DNA of 64,000 nucleotides, taken from assembly GCA_949592205.1 (NCBI GenBank), contig CATIUR010000006.1, positions 10,743,001 through 10,807,000 on the forward strand. Direction: 5' to 3'. Below, in pieces: positions 1-12,600 of this stretch. The notes below the pieces were generated by a model that was not told where the DNA came from, searched no databases, and worked only from the letters and a program-made list of their open reading frames with translations. A program made the position numbers and the translations under genes. The DNA is from Helichrysum umbraculigerum (taxonomy: Eukaryota > Streptophyta > Magnoliopsida > Asterales > Asteraceae). Each line of letters starts with the position of its first letter. Position 1 is the first letter of the stretch.

Positions 1-2
1 CG

Positions 3-1745
3 ACCCACGACCTCGAGTTAGGTGCCGTGGTCTTCGCATTGAAAATCTGGAGACATTATCTCTACGGTACGAAAAGCACTATCTTTACCGATCACAAAAG
101 TCTCCAACACATATTCGATCAGAAGGATCTAAACACGAGGCAACGTCGTTGGGTTGAGTTACTTAGTGACTACGACTGCGAGATCAAATACCATCCGGGC
201 AAGGCAAACGTAGTTGCCGATGCCTTAAGCCGAAAAGAACGAGTAAAACCCCTTCGAGTCAGAGCACTTTCTATGACAATTCGTAACGAGCTCCCTGCTC
301 AAATCCTTACCACTCAGCTTGAAGCACTCAGCGATGAAAACCTGAAAAATGAAGCCTTACGAGGCTTGGATAAACAATTCGAAATCAAACCCGATGGGAC
401 TCGATACTTCTCTAACCGGGTGTGGTTACCCAAATTCGGAAACTTGCAAGATTTGGTGATGGCTGAAGCTCACAAATCTCGATACTCTATACATCCTGGT
501 TGTGACAAGATGTATCACGACGTCAAAGGGTTGTATTGGTGGCCTAACATGAAACCTGACATCGCCATGTACGTCAGTAAATGCTTAACCTGTTCCAAAG
601 TGAAGGCCGAACACCAAAGACCCTCGGGATTGCTCCAACAGCCTGAAATTCCTCAATAGAAATGGGAGAAAATTGCCATGGACTTCATTACCAAACTACC
701 GAAAACTTCGAGCGGTTGCGATACCATTTGGGTGATTGTGGACCGTCTCACAAAATCTGCTCATTTTCTGGCCATCAAGGAAACTGACAAGATGGAGCAT
801 TTGGCTCGCATCTACATCAAAGAAATTGTTTCGCGACACGGTGTACCTATCTCGATCATCTCGGATAGAGACAGCCGTTTCACTTCCAACTTTTGGCAAT
901 CGTTACAGAAATCTCTCGGTACTCGTCTGGATATGAGTACAGCTTATCACCCTCAAACCGATGGTCAAAGCGAGCGAACCATCCAAACACTGGAGGATAT
1001 GCTACGAGCCTGCGTAGTGGACTTCGGTACTTCTTGGGAAAGCCACTTACCGTTGTGCGAGTTCTCGTACAACAACAGTTACCATACCAGCATTAAGGCT
1101 GCACCCTTCGAGGCACTCTACTAGCGTAAGTGCCGATCACCTATCTGTTGGACTGAGTTAGGAGATTCCCAACTCACGGGTCAGGAAATCATTCACGAAA
1201 CTACTGAGAAAATCATTGGTATTCAAAAGCGGCTGAAAGCCGCAAGTGATTGTCAGAAAAGCTATGCTGACGTGAGACGCAAACACCTTGAGTTCCAGGT
1301 AGGGGACAAGGTACTTCTCAAAGTGGCACCGTGGAAAGGTGTCATTCGATTCGGAAAACGAGGCAAACTGAACCCTAGATACATCGGACCATTCAAAATC
1401 CTTGAAAGAATTGGTCCAGTGGCATACCGCTTGTAACTTCCTGCTGAGCTTAGCAGCGTTCACAATGCCTTTCACATTTCTAACTTGAAGAAGTGTCTGT
1501 CTGACGAGACACTAATAATACCGCTCGACGAAATCCAAATAAATGATAAACTTCATTTTGTCGAGGAACCTATGGAAATCATGGACCGTGAGGTCAAGCA
1601 ATTGAAACATAGTCGTATTCCCATCGTAAAAGTCAGGTGGAATTCTAGACGTGGTCCTGAATTCACCTGGGAACGGGAAGACCAAATGCGACAGAAATAC
1701 CCACATCTCTTCCCAGACAAAGCACCGTCCGTGCACTCGAGCTAA
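3..1745 (+). pseudogene. Tekay-type Ty3/gypsy pol, 3' part (RNase H, integrase, chromodomain), decayed
   Basis: One reading frame enters from the left edge and runs to 1745, interrupted by three stops at 657-659, 1122-1124 and 1434-1436. In order it shows the end of RNase H (THDLELGAVVFALKIW, FTDHKSLQHIF, ADALSRKE), the integrase zinc-binding HHCC segment (ending SKCLTCSK), the DDE core (WVIVDRLTKSAHF; ISDRDSRF; TDGQSERTIQTLEDML), and a C-terminal chromodomain with VKVRWNSRRGPEFTWERED. That combination is typical of Tekay/Del chromoviruses. Compared with the related element at 56406-59264, the first stop replaces a Trp codon, the second a Gly codon and the third a Gln codon. The frame itself is kept, so decay is by point mutation. 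The rest of the element lies before the window. Confidence 0.95.
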
Positions 1746-2424
1746 TTTCGGGACGAAATTTCTTTAACAAGGGGAGAATGTAATACCTGCCTAATTAGGA
1801 TAATTAATTATGCCTACTTATTTGTAACTAGTTGTAATTAGTATGTAATAGGACTAATTACAGACTCTATTTGTATATATAAGGTGATTTATATATATGT
1901 GTGTACTTACACGATTTGGATAAATCGTACGGATTAACCGGACGGAGTCCGATACATTTTACTTGGACGTTGGTGACAAAACTTACTTAGATAATGGGAA
2001 CGTATTTTACTGTATAAATACATATTCGAACGAACGCTATTAGATTAGCGCGACAACATTATGCGTATTTTAACAAAAACGTATTAAACGCGAATCAAGT
2101 AATTTAAATATCTCGACAAATGTTTTTATAATTAATTTCAAGGTATTTTTATCAAAATACCCCAGTGACGTTTTAAAAATATAACTGTTTGGTTAAATAC
2201 TAAAAACGAACGATTAATCAATTTGGACACGGAGTAAATACTGTAATTTGGGAAGTGCTTTCCCTCCTTCCCTTTTGGAACCAGCCACCACCACCACCTA
2301 CACCCCACTTTCTTCATCTCATTTTCATTTTAACAAAACACACACACCCTCTAAAACTCTCTCTCAAAAATCTCTAACAAAAATTCGGATTTACAAACCA
2401 ACCAACAAAAGTTACATTTTCGGA

Positions 2425-2429
2425 ATCAC
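2425..2429. repeat. Target-site duplication ATCAC (left)
   Basis: ATCAC directly precedes the 5' LTR at 2430 and is repeated at 15783-15787 directly after the 3' LTR. This is the 5-bp duplication expected of gypsy integration and fixes both ends of the inserted element. Confidence 0.93.
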
Positions 2430-2931
2430 TGATGTAGCGCAAAAAGTCACGTTTTTATCTACATTATTTACCCCGTATTTAACTCTTTTCTAACAAATAT
2501 ATCTTAAAATCATCATTATTAATCAACTTTTGTTAGAAAGGTATAAACTTGCCGGTCTTTCAAAAATCATGCAAAAAGGTCAGAAAACTAACCGAAATAG
2601 GCACCGAATTGAGCAATACTTCAAATCTACTATAAGCTCCATACCAAGACCTCATTCTTATCTCATTTTGTAGCTATGGAGATTACGAGACCGTGGATAT
2701 AAAGAAAGCTCAATTTGGATCAAGGACGAGAAAGTTACAAGCCGAACAATGCTTCCGAAGACCACAAAACGTATTCCGGACATGCCTGGGCTCCACACCT
2801 CCAATTTCTACAAAATTGGTATCATTAGAAGCATAACGGAATTACGAGATCGTGGGCGCAAGAATCAAGTCAAACGGACAAGAAACGAAGAAGTTATGGC
2901 CGTCCGAAGCAACGAGAAAAGCCGAAAATAT

Positions 2932-3063
2932 CACACGGCCTACCACACGGCCGTGTATTGATGGGATATGGCCGTGTACGGCCTGTAAATGGCAGTGTAC
3001 GGCCTGCTAGAGGCCGTGTACGGCTCTGGCAAGGCCGTGTACGGCCCTGGGGGTGCCCGTGTG
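2932..3063. repeat. Hairpin cluster GGCCGT-GT-ACGGCC in the 5' LTR
   Basis: Several copies of CGTGTACGGC occur within about 130 bp. The best form has 6-bp arms GGCCGT/ACGGCC around a 2-nt loop. The cluster ends about 70 bp upstream of the TATA box. The same cluster is at 13660-13791 in the other LTR. Confidence 0.85.
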
Positions 3064-3131
3064 ATTTTCTTGTGCTTTTGTGGCTTGTATCTTGTGCATA
3101 AGTGCTTGTAACCCTCTTCCAAGCCCTTGCC

Positions 3132-3139
3132 TATAAATA
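3132..3139 (+). promoter_or_regulatory. TATA box of the 5' LTR
   Basis: TATAAATA followed by GAGGCC and a CT-rich tract (from about 3155) where transcription would begin. The position within the LTR and the identical copy at 13860-13867 support it as the LTR promoter. The start site itself is inferred. Confidence 0.7.
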
Positions 3140-5093
3140 GAGGCCTCTCATACCTCATTTCACACACCTCATTCTCTCATTTCTTCTTTCTCTCTCTAGT
3201 TTAGCATTCTCTCTCTAGCACTACTCTTAGGAGTTAGAGGAGAATTAGTAGGTTATAGATTCTTCTCTCTAGTTTCTCTCTCTAGCACTACTCTTAGGAG
3301 TTAGAGGAGAACTAGGGAGGGAAACCTTTACTTTTCTTTTAGATTAATTATGTAGTTAATTAGTAGAGGCTAGCTTATGTAATGCTTGGATATTAATGAA
3401 GAAATACAAGTGTTATTCTGCTCGCAATTCCTATCGGTATTTTCTATCCTTTCTATTATTAATTTGTCATATTGTTCTTGTTTGATGTATGTGATTTATT
3501 AATATTAGAAATGTCTATTTCTATGCATTGTGAGTAGTGTGCTTGTATGTTTGCCATGATTAATGGGTAGTTTGTGGTGATATATCTAATTGGGATAATA
3601 TCGTTATGAAACAACGGAGGTAACGTTATACGGCTTTCATTTGTATAGCGCCGGAAACATCACGAATGTGTGGAGTACGGAACGTGGAAGCTATGAAAGT
3701 CGTGGGCACAATCCGTTGTGGAATAATGTTCCCGATTATTATATAAATGGGAGTTGTTATACATTGTTATCAGTCTAAACTTATCCTGAATATATACTTT
3801 ATTGTTCACCCTTTCCAGTCTTTCACGTGACTATTGCCCTTAGGATAGGACTTTGCAAACCCGAATACTACGTAGATATAGTTATCTGTGTTATAGTATG
3901 AAGCTATGAGACTCCGTAAAACGGCACTGTACTTCGTATAGCGTTGGAAACACCTCGTGTGGAGTACAAATACGTGGAAGCTAAGGAAATGTCGTAGGAT
4001 CATCTCATCGTGAATTACCTAGAAGCTACCCTACTAGAACATGGTCTAGGATACATAAAGCTGTGGAAATGCTAAACCTTAATAAGTATTGTACATCGTA
4101 AGTATACTTAGATTTATACAAGCTGTGGAAATACTTAATGCACTGTACACCGTAAGTATACCTAGGGATGAACGTATGATTGTAAAGGAGGGTCTAATTC
4201 ATGACGGAAGTACTTGAGCTTAAAATGTTTGAATAAGGAATTCTGAAAAGAAAGCAAAGACTCGTCAGTAGTCTAAGATGCTTAAACCGCTTAATTCCAC
4301 TTACCCGACAGTTTAGAATAACAAAGTAAACAATCAGTACATAATTAGGTAATAACATTTAGACATAGGTGTTAAGAACGGTCAGAGTATCCTTAATGGC
4401 AGTTTGTTACCTCATGCATGCACCCCGGAGTTATCTCCAGAGACTCACTATTTCGTAACAGGGTAGTTGAGCAAGGGTCACTGTACCGTCACAAGGGCAG
4501 TGTTGGGGGGTTGAGCAACCTGTTCTGATCAGAATCACGATAACCTAGGTACTCAGTGACATACTAATTTAGAACCGGAACTAAATAAGTAGGGTCCTAG
4601 TGTTTACACCTAAGTTTATTTGTCTGTTAGCTAAATGTGTCCCCAATAATCATTGTCTGTTAGCTAAATGTGTCCCCAATAATCATCATTCCAACAATAC
4701 GCTATCCTAAATCATGGTGAACCACGTCTTTGTTATCTGTAAGTGTTACATATCTGCTAGCCTCCCTTTACTTTTATGCTTTCTTAGTTTTAGTAGTTTA
4801 AATAGATAAATCCCCAAAAACAATTACCTTTCAATCATTCAAAACCCTAGCTTAATTACTAAGTTGTCAGAACTAGCTCTGTTTCAATTCTACCGTCGTG
4901 AGGAACGACCCTGGATCATCCTTACCGCATACTCATACCAGGTATTCATACCCAGTATTAGTAAGAAGGACGGAGATTTAGGCTCCCCCGACTTTTATAA
5001 ATTTAAAACCACCACTGGTGCCGCGCCTAGCGGAAAGGTCTGCAACGACGGGAAGCGATTCCTGAACCGACCGCTGGGGGCGCATCAGGTTTT

Positions 5094-5112
5094 TGGCGCC
5101 GCTGCCGGGGAC
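5094..5112 (+). other. Primer-binding site (Athila/Tat type)
   Basis: TGGCGCCGCTGCCGGGGAC begins six bases after the LTR end. It closely resembles the TGGCGCCGTTGCCGGGGA signature of plant Athila/Tat elements and marks the start of minus-strand synthesis. It is absent after the 3' LTR, as expected. Confidence 0.85.
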
Positions 5113-5261
5113 GGTAGTACGATTCGGAGCCTGTTTAGATAATTTAGTTTTTAAGTGATCTTTTTACTTTTTGCCCGTAGATTAGCGTAGTTAGATTAAA
5201 TTAGCATAGCTTAGAATAACTTCCCTCCATACTACAACTTTAATTCTTAAACCTTCTTCAG

Positions 5262-6296
5262 ATGTCGTCTTTACTAAACACATGGGTAGAAACACTAAAA
5301 GATCAAATGCAAAGTCTTGCTCAAATATTTCAAATTGGATGTAGGATATGCGGTGTTCCCCACTTTGACGGAGAATGTGAGGGACATACGATGTTAGGAA
5401 TAGGACACTTAGATTCTCAATCAAACCCCTATAGCCCCACTCAACATCAATCTCAATCCTTATCATTCGAGGTTAACCCACACTCCACATCTAATTTACT
5501 TAACACAGACTTGCAATCTCATGAGTTTGGTCACGTTACTCCTACACAACCTTCTGAATCCTCACTTCCACCCATTCTTAACCTATCATCGTCTGAGACC
5601 AACGAAGAGTTCATCCTTGAAGAACTTTCCGAACCACTGGAACTTGAAATTTCCGGCCGGAGTAACGAGTACGATGAGGTAGACGAGGAGTTAGAATTGG
5701 AGAACCCAGAGGAGGATAACTACACAGAAGGCTCAGCTTCAGAGAGACTGGAGGATCGTGCACCAACTCTAAGTCGTGATCTCATCCCGAATCAAACCAA
5801 CGTGGTTGATACTATCCCACAACTAGTTGAGGTTGATTATATCCCACATGGCCTTTCGGATGGATCACCCCTTGATCAATTTGAACCTTCTACCCAAGTA
5901 GTCAATGAAAATGTTGTTACAAGATTGGAGACGATAACGGAATCTGTCCCACCTCCATGCCCAATGTCCAACATTATCATTGAATCAAAGACCATAGGAA
6001 GTAAGGTGGGTTATGCGTCATGGTCTCCCTATAAACCAACTCTCCACCACATTATGACATATATGTCTAGGAGAAGTAAGGACCCCATTGACCAACCCAT
6101 TCTGCCCATCCAACTAAAGGAGGTAATTGAAGTTGAGAGATTTGCTATACCTCCGGTAAATCAATTCCCTCACTTTGAACCATCTCCTCATATTGGACAT
6201 ACCCTGGCCTTAACATGCTTTAAATTCTTAGGTATGTACCAATATTATCCCTTGTGTCTACTGATGGATGCAAGGTGTGACACTCCTCCAAATTAG
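5262..6296 (+). pseudogene. Single ORF of the Athila/Tat-like element (gag-derived candidate), 3' end cut by a solo LTR
   Basis: An ATG-started ORF of 344 codons lies between the primer site and the solo LTR. Residues about 27-39 hold a knuckle-like C-x2-C-x3-H-x4-C (CRICGVPHFDGEC), which recalls the zinc knuckle at the C-terminal end of plant Tat/Athila Gag. The middle (about 110-165) is strongly acidic (Glu/Asp rich), and no enzyme motif is visible. The solo LTR enters after codon 338 at the target duplication. The last six residues before the present stop come from LTR sequence. Across the insertion the frame continues at 9618-9644 for eight codons and a stop, so the original product was about 346 residues. 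A Gag remnant or a regulatory protein of a non-autonomous element are both possible. Confidence 0.65.
6271..6275. repeat. Target-site duplication CAAGG (left)
   Basis: CAAGG immediately before the solo LTR. It is repeated exactly at 9613-9617 after it. Confidence 0.93.
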
Positions 6297-9200
6297 GTAT
6301 ATAATTATACTTAATTACATGCATTTCTTACGCTAATTCCCTGCATTTGTTTTAAACTAAACTTATGATGTGATATGAGTCTAGCGAGCCCTAAACAATA
6401 ATACAAAAAGTATTACATTATACGTAGTATTTATAAATTACGTACAAACATATCGAAACGAAGCCGACAAAAATAATTAACCAGATTTGGTTATATGAAA
6501 TAATTAATAATTCGGTTATTAATTACGAGAAATTATATATCTATAACATATAGATAAAATGGTTCAATTATACGTTTAACATAAAACGTATTATATAACG
6601 AACAGAAATAATTCTAAAACGTACCTAAAAGGTCAAAATCTGGAAAACGTTATTTTCCTAGTACGTTTTCAAGTATTTAGAACATTACTTCGAAATATGA
6701 ATTCGAAACTCAACCGAAATTTGGCGCTCAATTGGACGTGCGCAGTAAAATGTACAAAAATGTACAACTACTAAAAATAATGATAACCTCATTATTCTGA
6801 AAATATATTACGAACCAGGAGAGCATCTACAAAACAAAAATATAAAATGTTAAATTTTATATTGCTATAATTATACCCGTACTCGAAATTGATGTGCCAA
6901 AAATTTGGCACCTACCGTCAATAATTGAGGAGACCGATTGTTTTTAAACCATACTCCCTCCCTCTCTCTGTGATCATTCGGCAGAACACACACACACAAA
7001 TAATTCACCAAAATTCTTTCTCTCATTCACAAACAAATTAACAAGATCAGAGGTAAGCAACATCAGGAAGTGGAAGTGGAACAAAGCCAGTGGCTTCACC
7101 ATCATCATCATCAAACGTTCATCATATTCATCATTTTCATTTTGTAAGAAAACTTCAAATCCTTGAACTCTTTGCTTAAATTTTGATATATTACTTGTAT
7201 ATACATCATAATCTAGCTACATAACATCACAAACTTGAAGATTGATGATTGATTCTTGAAATGGGTTTTAAAAACCAAAACTATAAAACTAAAATCGATT
7301 GGTGGAAAACTTGTTAAAGTGTTATACTATGATGCCAAAATGTGTTATGGTACTAATGTAAACCTTTTGGAACGTATTGAATACGAACTATAAGCGATTG
7401 AAGTGAAAAACGACCAAAAATGTGCAGCTCTGTTCTGCGTCTGATGCTTCGGTGCAGAAGCAAATGACGCGATCGCGTCATTTTCATGAACAAAACCCGC
7501 TAAAACCTTTTATTACTTCACGCGATCGCGTGAAACAAAAACTTCAGAAACCTTCGAAATTCAGAACGACGCGATCGCGTGGTTTTCAACCACGATCGCG
7601 TGAACCTCTTCGTACCACCCGATCGCGTGATTACTTAAACCGATCGCGTGAACTTCTTCGACCACCCGATCGCGTGATCATGTCAACCGATAGCGTGAAC
7701 TTCATCAGTAGCCAAAACCTGTTGTGACTCAAACACGATGACCGAGTAATAGACAACCTAAATGATTTCGATGAACTAGTAATAGACAAACCATGTGTTA
7801 CGATGAACTAATAATGGACAAGCCATGTGATTACGATGAACTAGTAAATGACAACCCAAATGTTTTCGACGAACGAGTAACATACTTATAAACATATACA
7901 AACTTAAATACGTACATTTATCGAGTGGGATTATAAATGATTGAGACGTATTTATAGATGAACATTATGCGGGACAATTTGGACTTGTGTTTTGTAAACC
8001 TAAATGTCGGAAAATGTTTATATATATACGAGTTATATATTAAAGAAACAACGAAAAATAATATATATATACAAGAATATATATATTCAACTATATAAGT
8101 ATATATATGGATATGTACTTACACACTTCGGACAATTCGACAAACGAACAATACTTGGATAATATTATATATTTCCAACAACAATCATCAACGAAATACA
8201 CAAACCTAAGAAATTGATAATTTCTTCAAACGAACGAACTATTAACATAAGTAAACAAAGTACTTATAGTTAATACATTGTTGTGTATAGGTTGACTACG
8301 TTTGGGCTTCGTTATCTTATCTCGCTAGCATTCACATCCGAGCACTCACAGTGAGTTCACAAACCCTTTTACATGTTTTAATGTTTTAAAACCTCGGGGT
8401 GGAAAACATAGAAATCGTATGTATAATTGCATGCGACAACTGTTTGAATACTTGATGTATTTACTTAAACTATTGATGAAATGAGATTTCATGTTGTGAC
8501 TGATTAAATACGGTACGTATTTGCTTAAACTGTTTATGAAGGGGTACTTCATACTTGAACTGTTTGTGAAAGGGTATTTCACACAACTATTTGAACTATG
8601 TTTTATGAAATGTATTTCATAACTATTTTGGGAATTTAGGCAACGAATCTTGGTACAGATCTAGGCTGAACGATGTAGTGCATAAAAGACCTTATGGCTA
8701 CAGACTATAACCATTAGCTAGGTGACTCTAGCCACTGAGTATACGGATAGTACTATCGCCGTGACGACCCTCCTACGGATTTGGGAGCGTATACTTAAAT
8801 GTCCTACTTGGCACAACAACAACAGATTAGGGTCGTGGTTTGGTTATAGGGTTAGATCGGGTTACCTTACTTGACAGGTTTAGCTCACCTTTCAAGGGAT
8901 CACCGTCTAAATATTCCCACTAAACTATTGATTAGGAAAGGATTTCCTACGTACACTGATTTGGAAATGTTAATCTTTATTTAGGTTAACTTGTGTTTCC
9001 TACTGATAACTGATTTAGGAAATGTTATTTGATTAATAACTTGTGTTTCCTATTACAACTACAACTGATTTGGGAAATGTTATTTGTTAATAACTTGTGT
9101 TTCCTACTTGACAAACAACACTTATTTGGAAATGTTATTCTTAAATGATTAACTTGTGTTTCCTACATAACAAACAAACTTGTGAATTCACTCAACAATT

Positions 9201-9612
9201 TTGTTGACGTTTTACTCTATGTTTTTCAGGGAATTAGCAGCGTAAGTAAGATCTGCATGCATATCAGGACGGACTACCCTGGACTTGTTAGGATGCCACT
9301 ACTTTTGGGACACTTGGATTTCCTCTGTATAACTGCAACTACTGCAGTTATACCTATGAAATCTACTTTTGATATTATGTATTTTATGAAATACTGATTT
9401 CAACTACTACTATTACTGTTACCACTTTTCAAGTGGTAATCTTTTGTAAAACTTTAACTAATGGCATCTTAATCTATTTCGTTCTGCGATAATCATATGC
9501 TCTGAGTATGTATGTATCTGTTGGTTGTTTTACTGCTCGCACCCCCGCCACGTCACTAAGCTTCCGCAAACCGCTCTATGTAATTGTAATTACCGTTTGG
9601 CGGGGTGTGACA
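6276..9612 (+). mobile_element. Solo LTR (Tekay-like, 3.34 kb)
   Basis: It starts TGTGACACTC and ends GGGTGTGACA, with short inverted termini, and is flanked by the perfect 5-bp duplication CAAGG. No internal domain, primer site or second LTR is present, so it is the product of recombination between the two LTRs of a full element. Inside are a CT-rich leader (about 6954-7025), a palindrome cluster (7465-7700) and several imperfect repeats of GTGTTTCCTAC with GGAAATGTTA (about 8960-9170). Small ORFs inside show no domain. It is younger than the Athila-like element, whose ORF it interrupts. Confidence 0.93.
7465..7700. repeat. Palindrome array with CGATCGCG core
   Basis: Seven exact CGATCGCG cores (7470, 7523, 7572, 7593, 7620, 7641, 7667) and one degenerate copy (7688) occur in 230 bp of otherwise AT-rich DNA. 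The first two are extended perfect palindromes: TGACGCGATCGCGTCA at 7465-7480 and TTCACGCGATCGCGTGAA at 7517-7534. Later copies keep only the right arm (CGATCGCGTGA). Confidence 0.93.
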
Positions 9613-12600
9613 CAAGGAAGCCGCTAGGATTTAATGATAAATAGTGCTAGAGTCAAGCTAGTGACTCGAACAAAAACAAGCGCTTCTCGGGAGGCAACCC
9701 GTGTCTAACGTAGTTTTAATAGTAGTAATCATAATAGTAGTTAATTTAGGATAAGTAGTATGCTAACTTGAATAAGTAGAAAATGAAACCCTAAATTGCA
9801 TGTTCAAAGTTTTCTTCATATGAACAATAAGGATGATTTTTCAAAATGAACTTCAAACTTTTGTCAAAACCTTCAAAACTTCCTTCTCCCACTGGTTTGA
9901 ACTTTATTGCAACATCTATTTTTCCATTATCTAAAAATTCTTACATATCCTTTCACTCACAAACATGGGATTAGCAACCTTAGTAATCTTACACTACTCA
10001 CCCACATATTTCGAGCATTTGAGGTACTTACATATATTTCTGTGAACATACATAAAAGATCTTTAAATACTTTATCTGGTAACATGATTTGTATGTCAAT
10101 ATTTGTATTATGCTCGAACTCGTTTAAAAATATGTGATGTGAACATCTTTATACTTGGTTGCCTGATTTAATTACTCATATTAATATTCCCATATCTGTT
10201 GTTTGTAGTAAAATTATAGGCAACTAACACTCTTATGTGTGAGATCAAACTCGAAGTCATGCACTGGTTTGTTTCTTCAAAGTCCTCACTTTGATAGGGC
10301 CTTTACAAACCAGTGAATTTGTGATTTGGAGAATGATCACTTGTTTGTTAGATCATGCTTGTTTGCTCTATTAAACAGGGACTGACGCCTATGGATGAAG
10401 AACTTTTGAGTATAATGGAAAGAAGACAAGGGGAGCTTACAAGTTCACAAAATGAGCAAACATTTGAGCATTTCTTTTTAGGAGAAAAGATGGAAAATTC
10501 AGGCACATAGATGATTACATTCTAGTTGTCTATGACTAGGTCATCGAGAAGATCACATCAAAATTCACCATATGTTCCACATCCCAGAGCCATACCTTAC
10601 ATTTTCCTTGGTTACTATCATGGTGTTACATGGAACCTAAAATCATCACTACCATCCAGCATCACCATATCCACCCACATCACCATCCGGGACCATTTGT
10701 TCACCATGTAACCAGGGAATGAATACAGAATATACGGGATGTAAGCTAGAGATCTCTTCCGATAAGAACAACATCAACTTCATTTCATCAGTTCATCGGA
10801 GAAGATATCGGTGATAAAGATTTATGGTCGTCAGATTCAGCACTTTAGGATCATCTTGAGCAATCAAACTACATCAGCAGCTCTTGATGATTAGGATCCT
10901 CGTCCATTATCTCCACCCAGCATATGGTGTATCTTGGTTGATTCTACATGTATTTGGAAGAAGACATCACTTCGATTCACTTTCTACAATCTATCCTTTT
11001 TGTTTTAGTTATTTTCATAGAGAAGTTAGTGGAAGGATTGGATGAAGAGTATGCCAGTGTGAGCTCGAGTGCACAACATGAAGACTGACTTGGATTCAGC
11101 AGACACAACTGTCAACTCAGTCTACTTTTCAGATCCTCAGCTCACGTATGTGCCGGCAATTTGTGAGGTTGCGAATGAAATAATGAGCAAAGAGATGACA
11201 AACGTTCATGAAGAAACCACATTCTGCAAGGAGCCAGCTAAATAAAGTTTAACTGTCGGCAGACTGCGGCTTCTTTCTTAAAACCATCTCTTGCCTCAAT
11301 CGTAGGGGAGTTTCTTTCTATACCTTTTATCTGATTTTGAAATTCCTCGTATCATTACCATATATCCTAAGTGCCTAAATTTCTAAGTGTGGGATCCCAT
11401 CCCACCATTTTTCAAAAACACTTAAATTGTTCCACTGTTTCAAAACCTAAGTGTGGGATTTTTTCCGAAGAAAATCCTACGTCTTAGCAATGAACATTGA
11501 GGACAATGTTGTTTTAAGTGTGGGATACACAGTATATAAATACCGCAAGTTTATATTTGTCTATCCAAAGTAATACCTCCGTTTTCATTCAAACTTTTTC
11601 AAAAATTTTCACAAAACCAACCTAAAGGTTGAGATTTTTAAACCACAAAAACATTCGGAAACCCAACCTCGACGATGTTCAACATCCATTAGGTTGATTT
11701 TGAATATTTTTCAAAAGATTTTAGACTTAGAAGATTCTTCTAAAGAAATGAACCTTCTGTCAAAATAAATAAGTTGCTTTGGAAAGTAAGATAAGGCAAA
11801 GATAAGAACGTATCTTAAACTGAAATTGAGAAGTCCTCTAGGCATCGCATGACTTGGTGCGTATGACCCTTTGATTGTGAGGTACTTGAGCCTTTAATAA
11901 GCATTCACTTTTAATGCTTCACTTTCGTTTCTGAGTGTACGCCGATGCATGTGTCTTTGAATTAGAACTTGCTCCTGTAATGCGTTTCGAGACCATACCA
12001 ATGAGTGCCGTACGCGGTATAGGTGCAATTAGAGGATCATGGCATTTATTAGGATTAACCCCTTTCTTTCATATCTTTTCAAGCCAACCCTTCCAACTTT
12101 CTTTTTAAGATTGTTGATGATCCGATTAGAAAACCTTTTGCGCCTTAGCCCATTTCATTTCTAAAACCTCAAAACCCTAAAACTTCCCCACACACAAACA
12201 CTTTTCCACAAACACCATTCCAGCTCGTGAACTTCATAGGTTATAAGTAAAGGATTGCTTAAGATATCTTTCTATTGGTGTCTCATCTTCGAACATCTCT
12301 CCGTACCTTTCAAGAGCTTAAAGAAAAAAAAAAAAAGAAGAAATGGTACAAAGGCGAAGTTAGTACCCATCACGAAGATATTTTCCGCAAATGACAGTAC
12401 GAAAAATTGGTACTTGTCGAAAGAGAAGTCAAAAGATGTCTCACTACATGAAGGATCTCTAAGGTCATAAAAAGAAAAAGAAAAGAAAAAAGCAGACCTT
12501 AGAGAACTCCTAGAAGTCCTCAATTAAGATGACTATTCTCCAAAGAAGAAAAATCTGTCAGATCTCAAAAGAAACACCATATTCAGCAGAGATTATTCCT

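Larger units (their letters stand above)
2430..5087 (+). repeat. 5' LTR of the Athila/Tat-like element
   Basis: 2658 bp, starting TGATGTAGCG and ending GCGCATCA. It is 33 bp longer than the 3' LTR because a 33-bp segment is tandemly duplicated at about 4619-4684. It contains a hairpin cluster (2932-3063), a TATA box (3132), a CT-rich leader with a 67-bp tandem duplication (about 3180-3315), and two internal pairs of diverged repeats: GGAAAC...GTGGAGTAC...CGTGGAAGCTA near 3650 and 3945, and GCTGTGGAAAT near 4060 and 4120. Confidence 0.93.

Noticed and set aside
2248..2493. 81-codon ORF near the start of the window
   Set aside because: Crosses the junction between the Tekay LTR and the inserted Athila-like LTR at 2430.
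4864..5142. 92-codon ORF and its copy at 15559-15903
   Set aside because: Lies in the LTR end and runs across the LTR boundary in both copies into unrelated sequence; shared only because the LTR is repeated.
7422..7727. 101-codon ORF with SRD/RSR repeats
   Set aside because: Produced by the CGATCGCG palindrome array; starts and ends inside the solo LTR.
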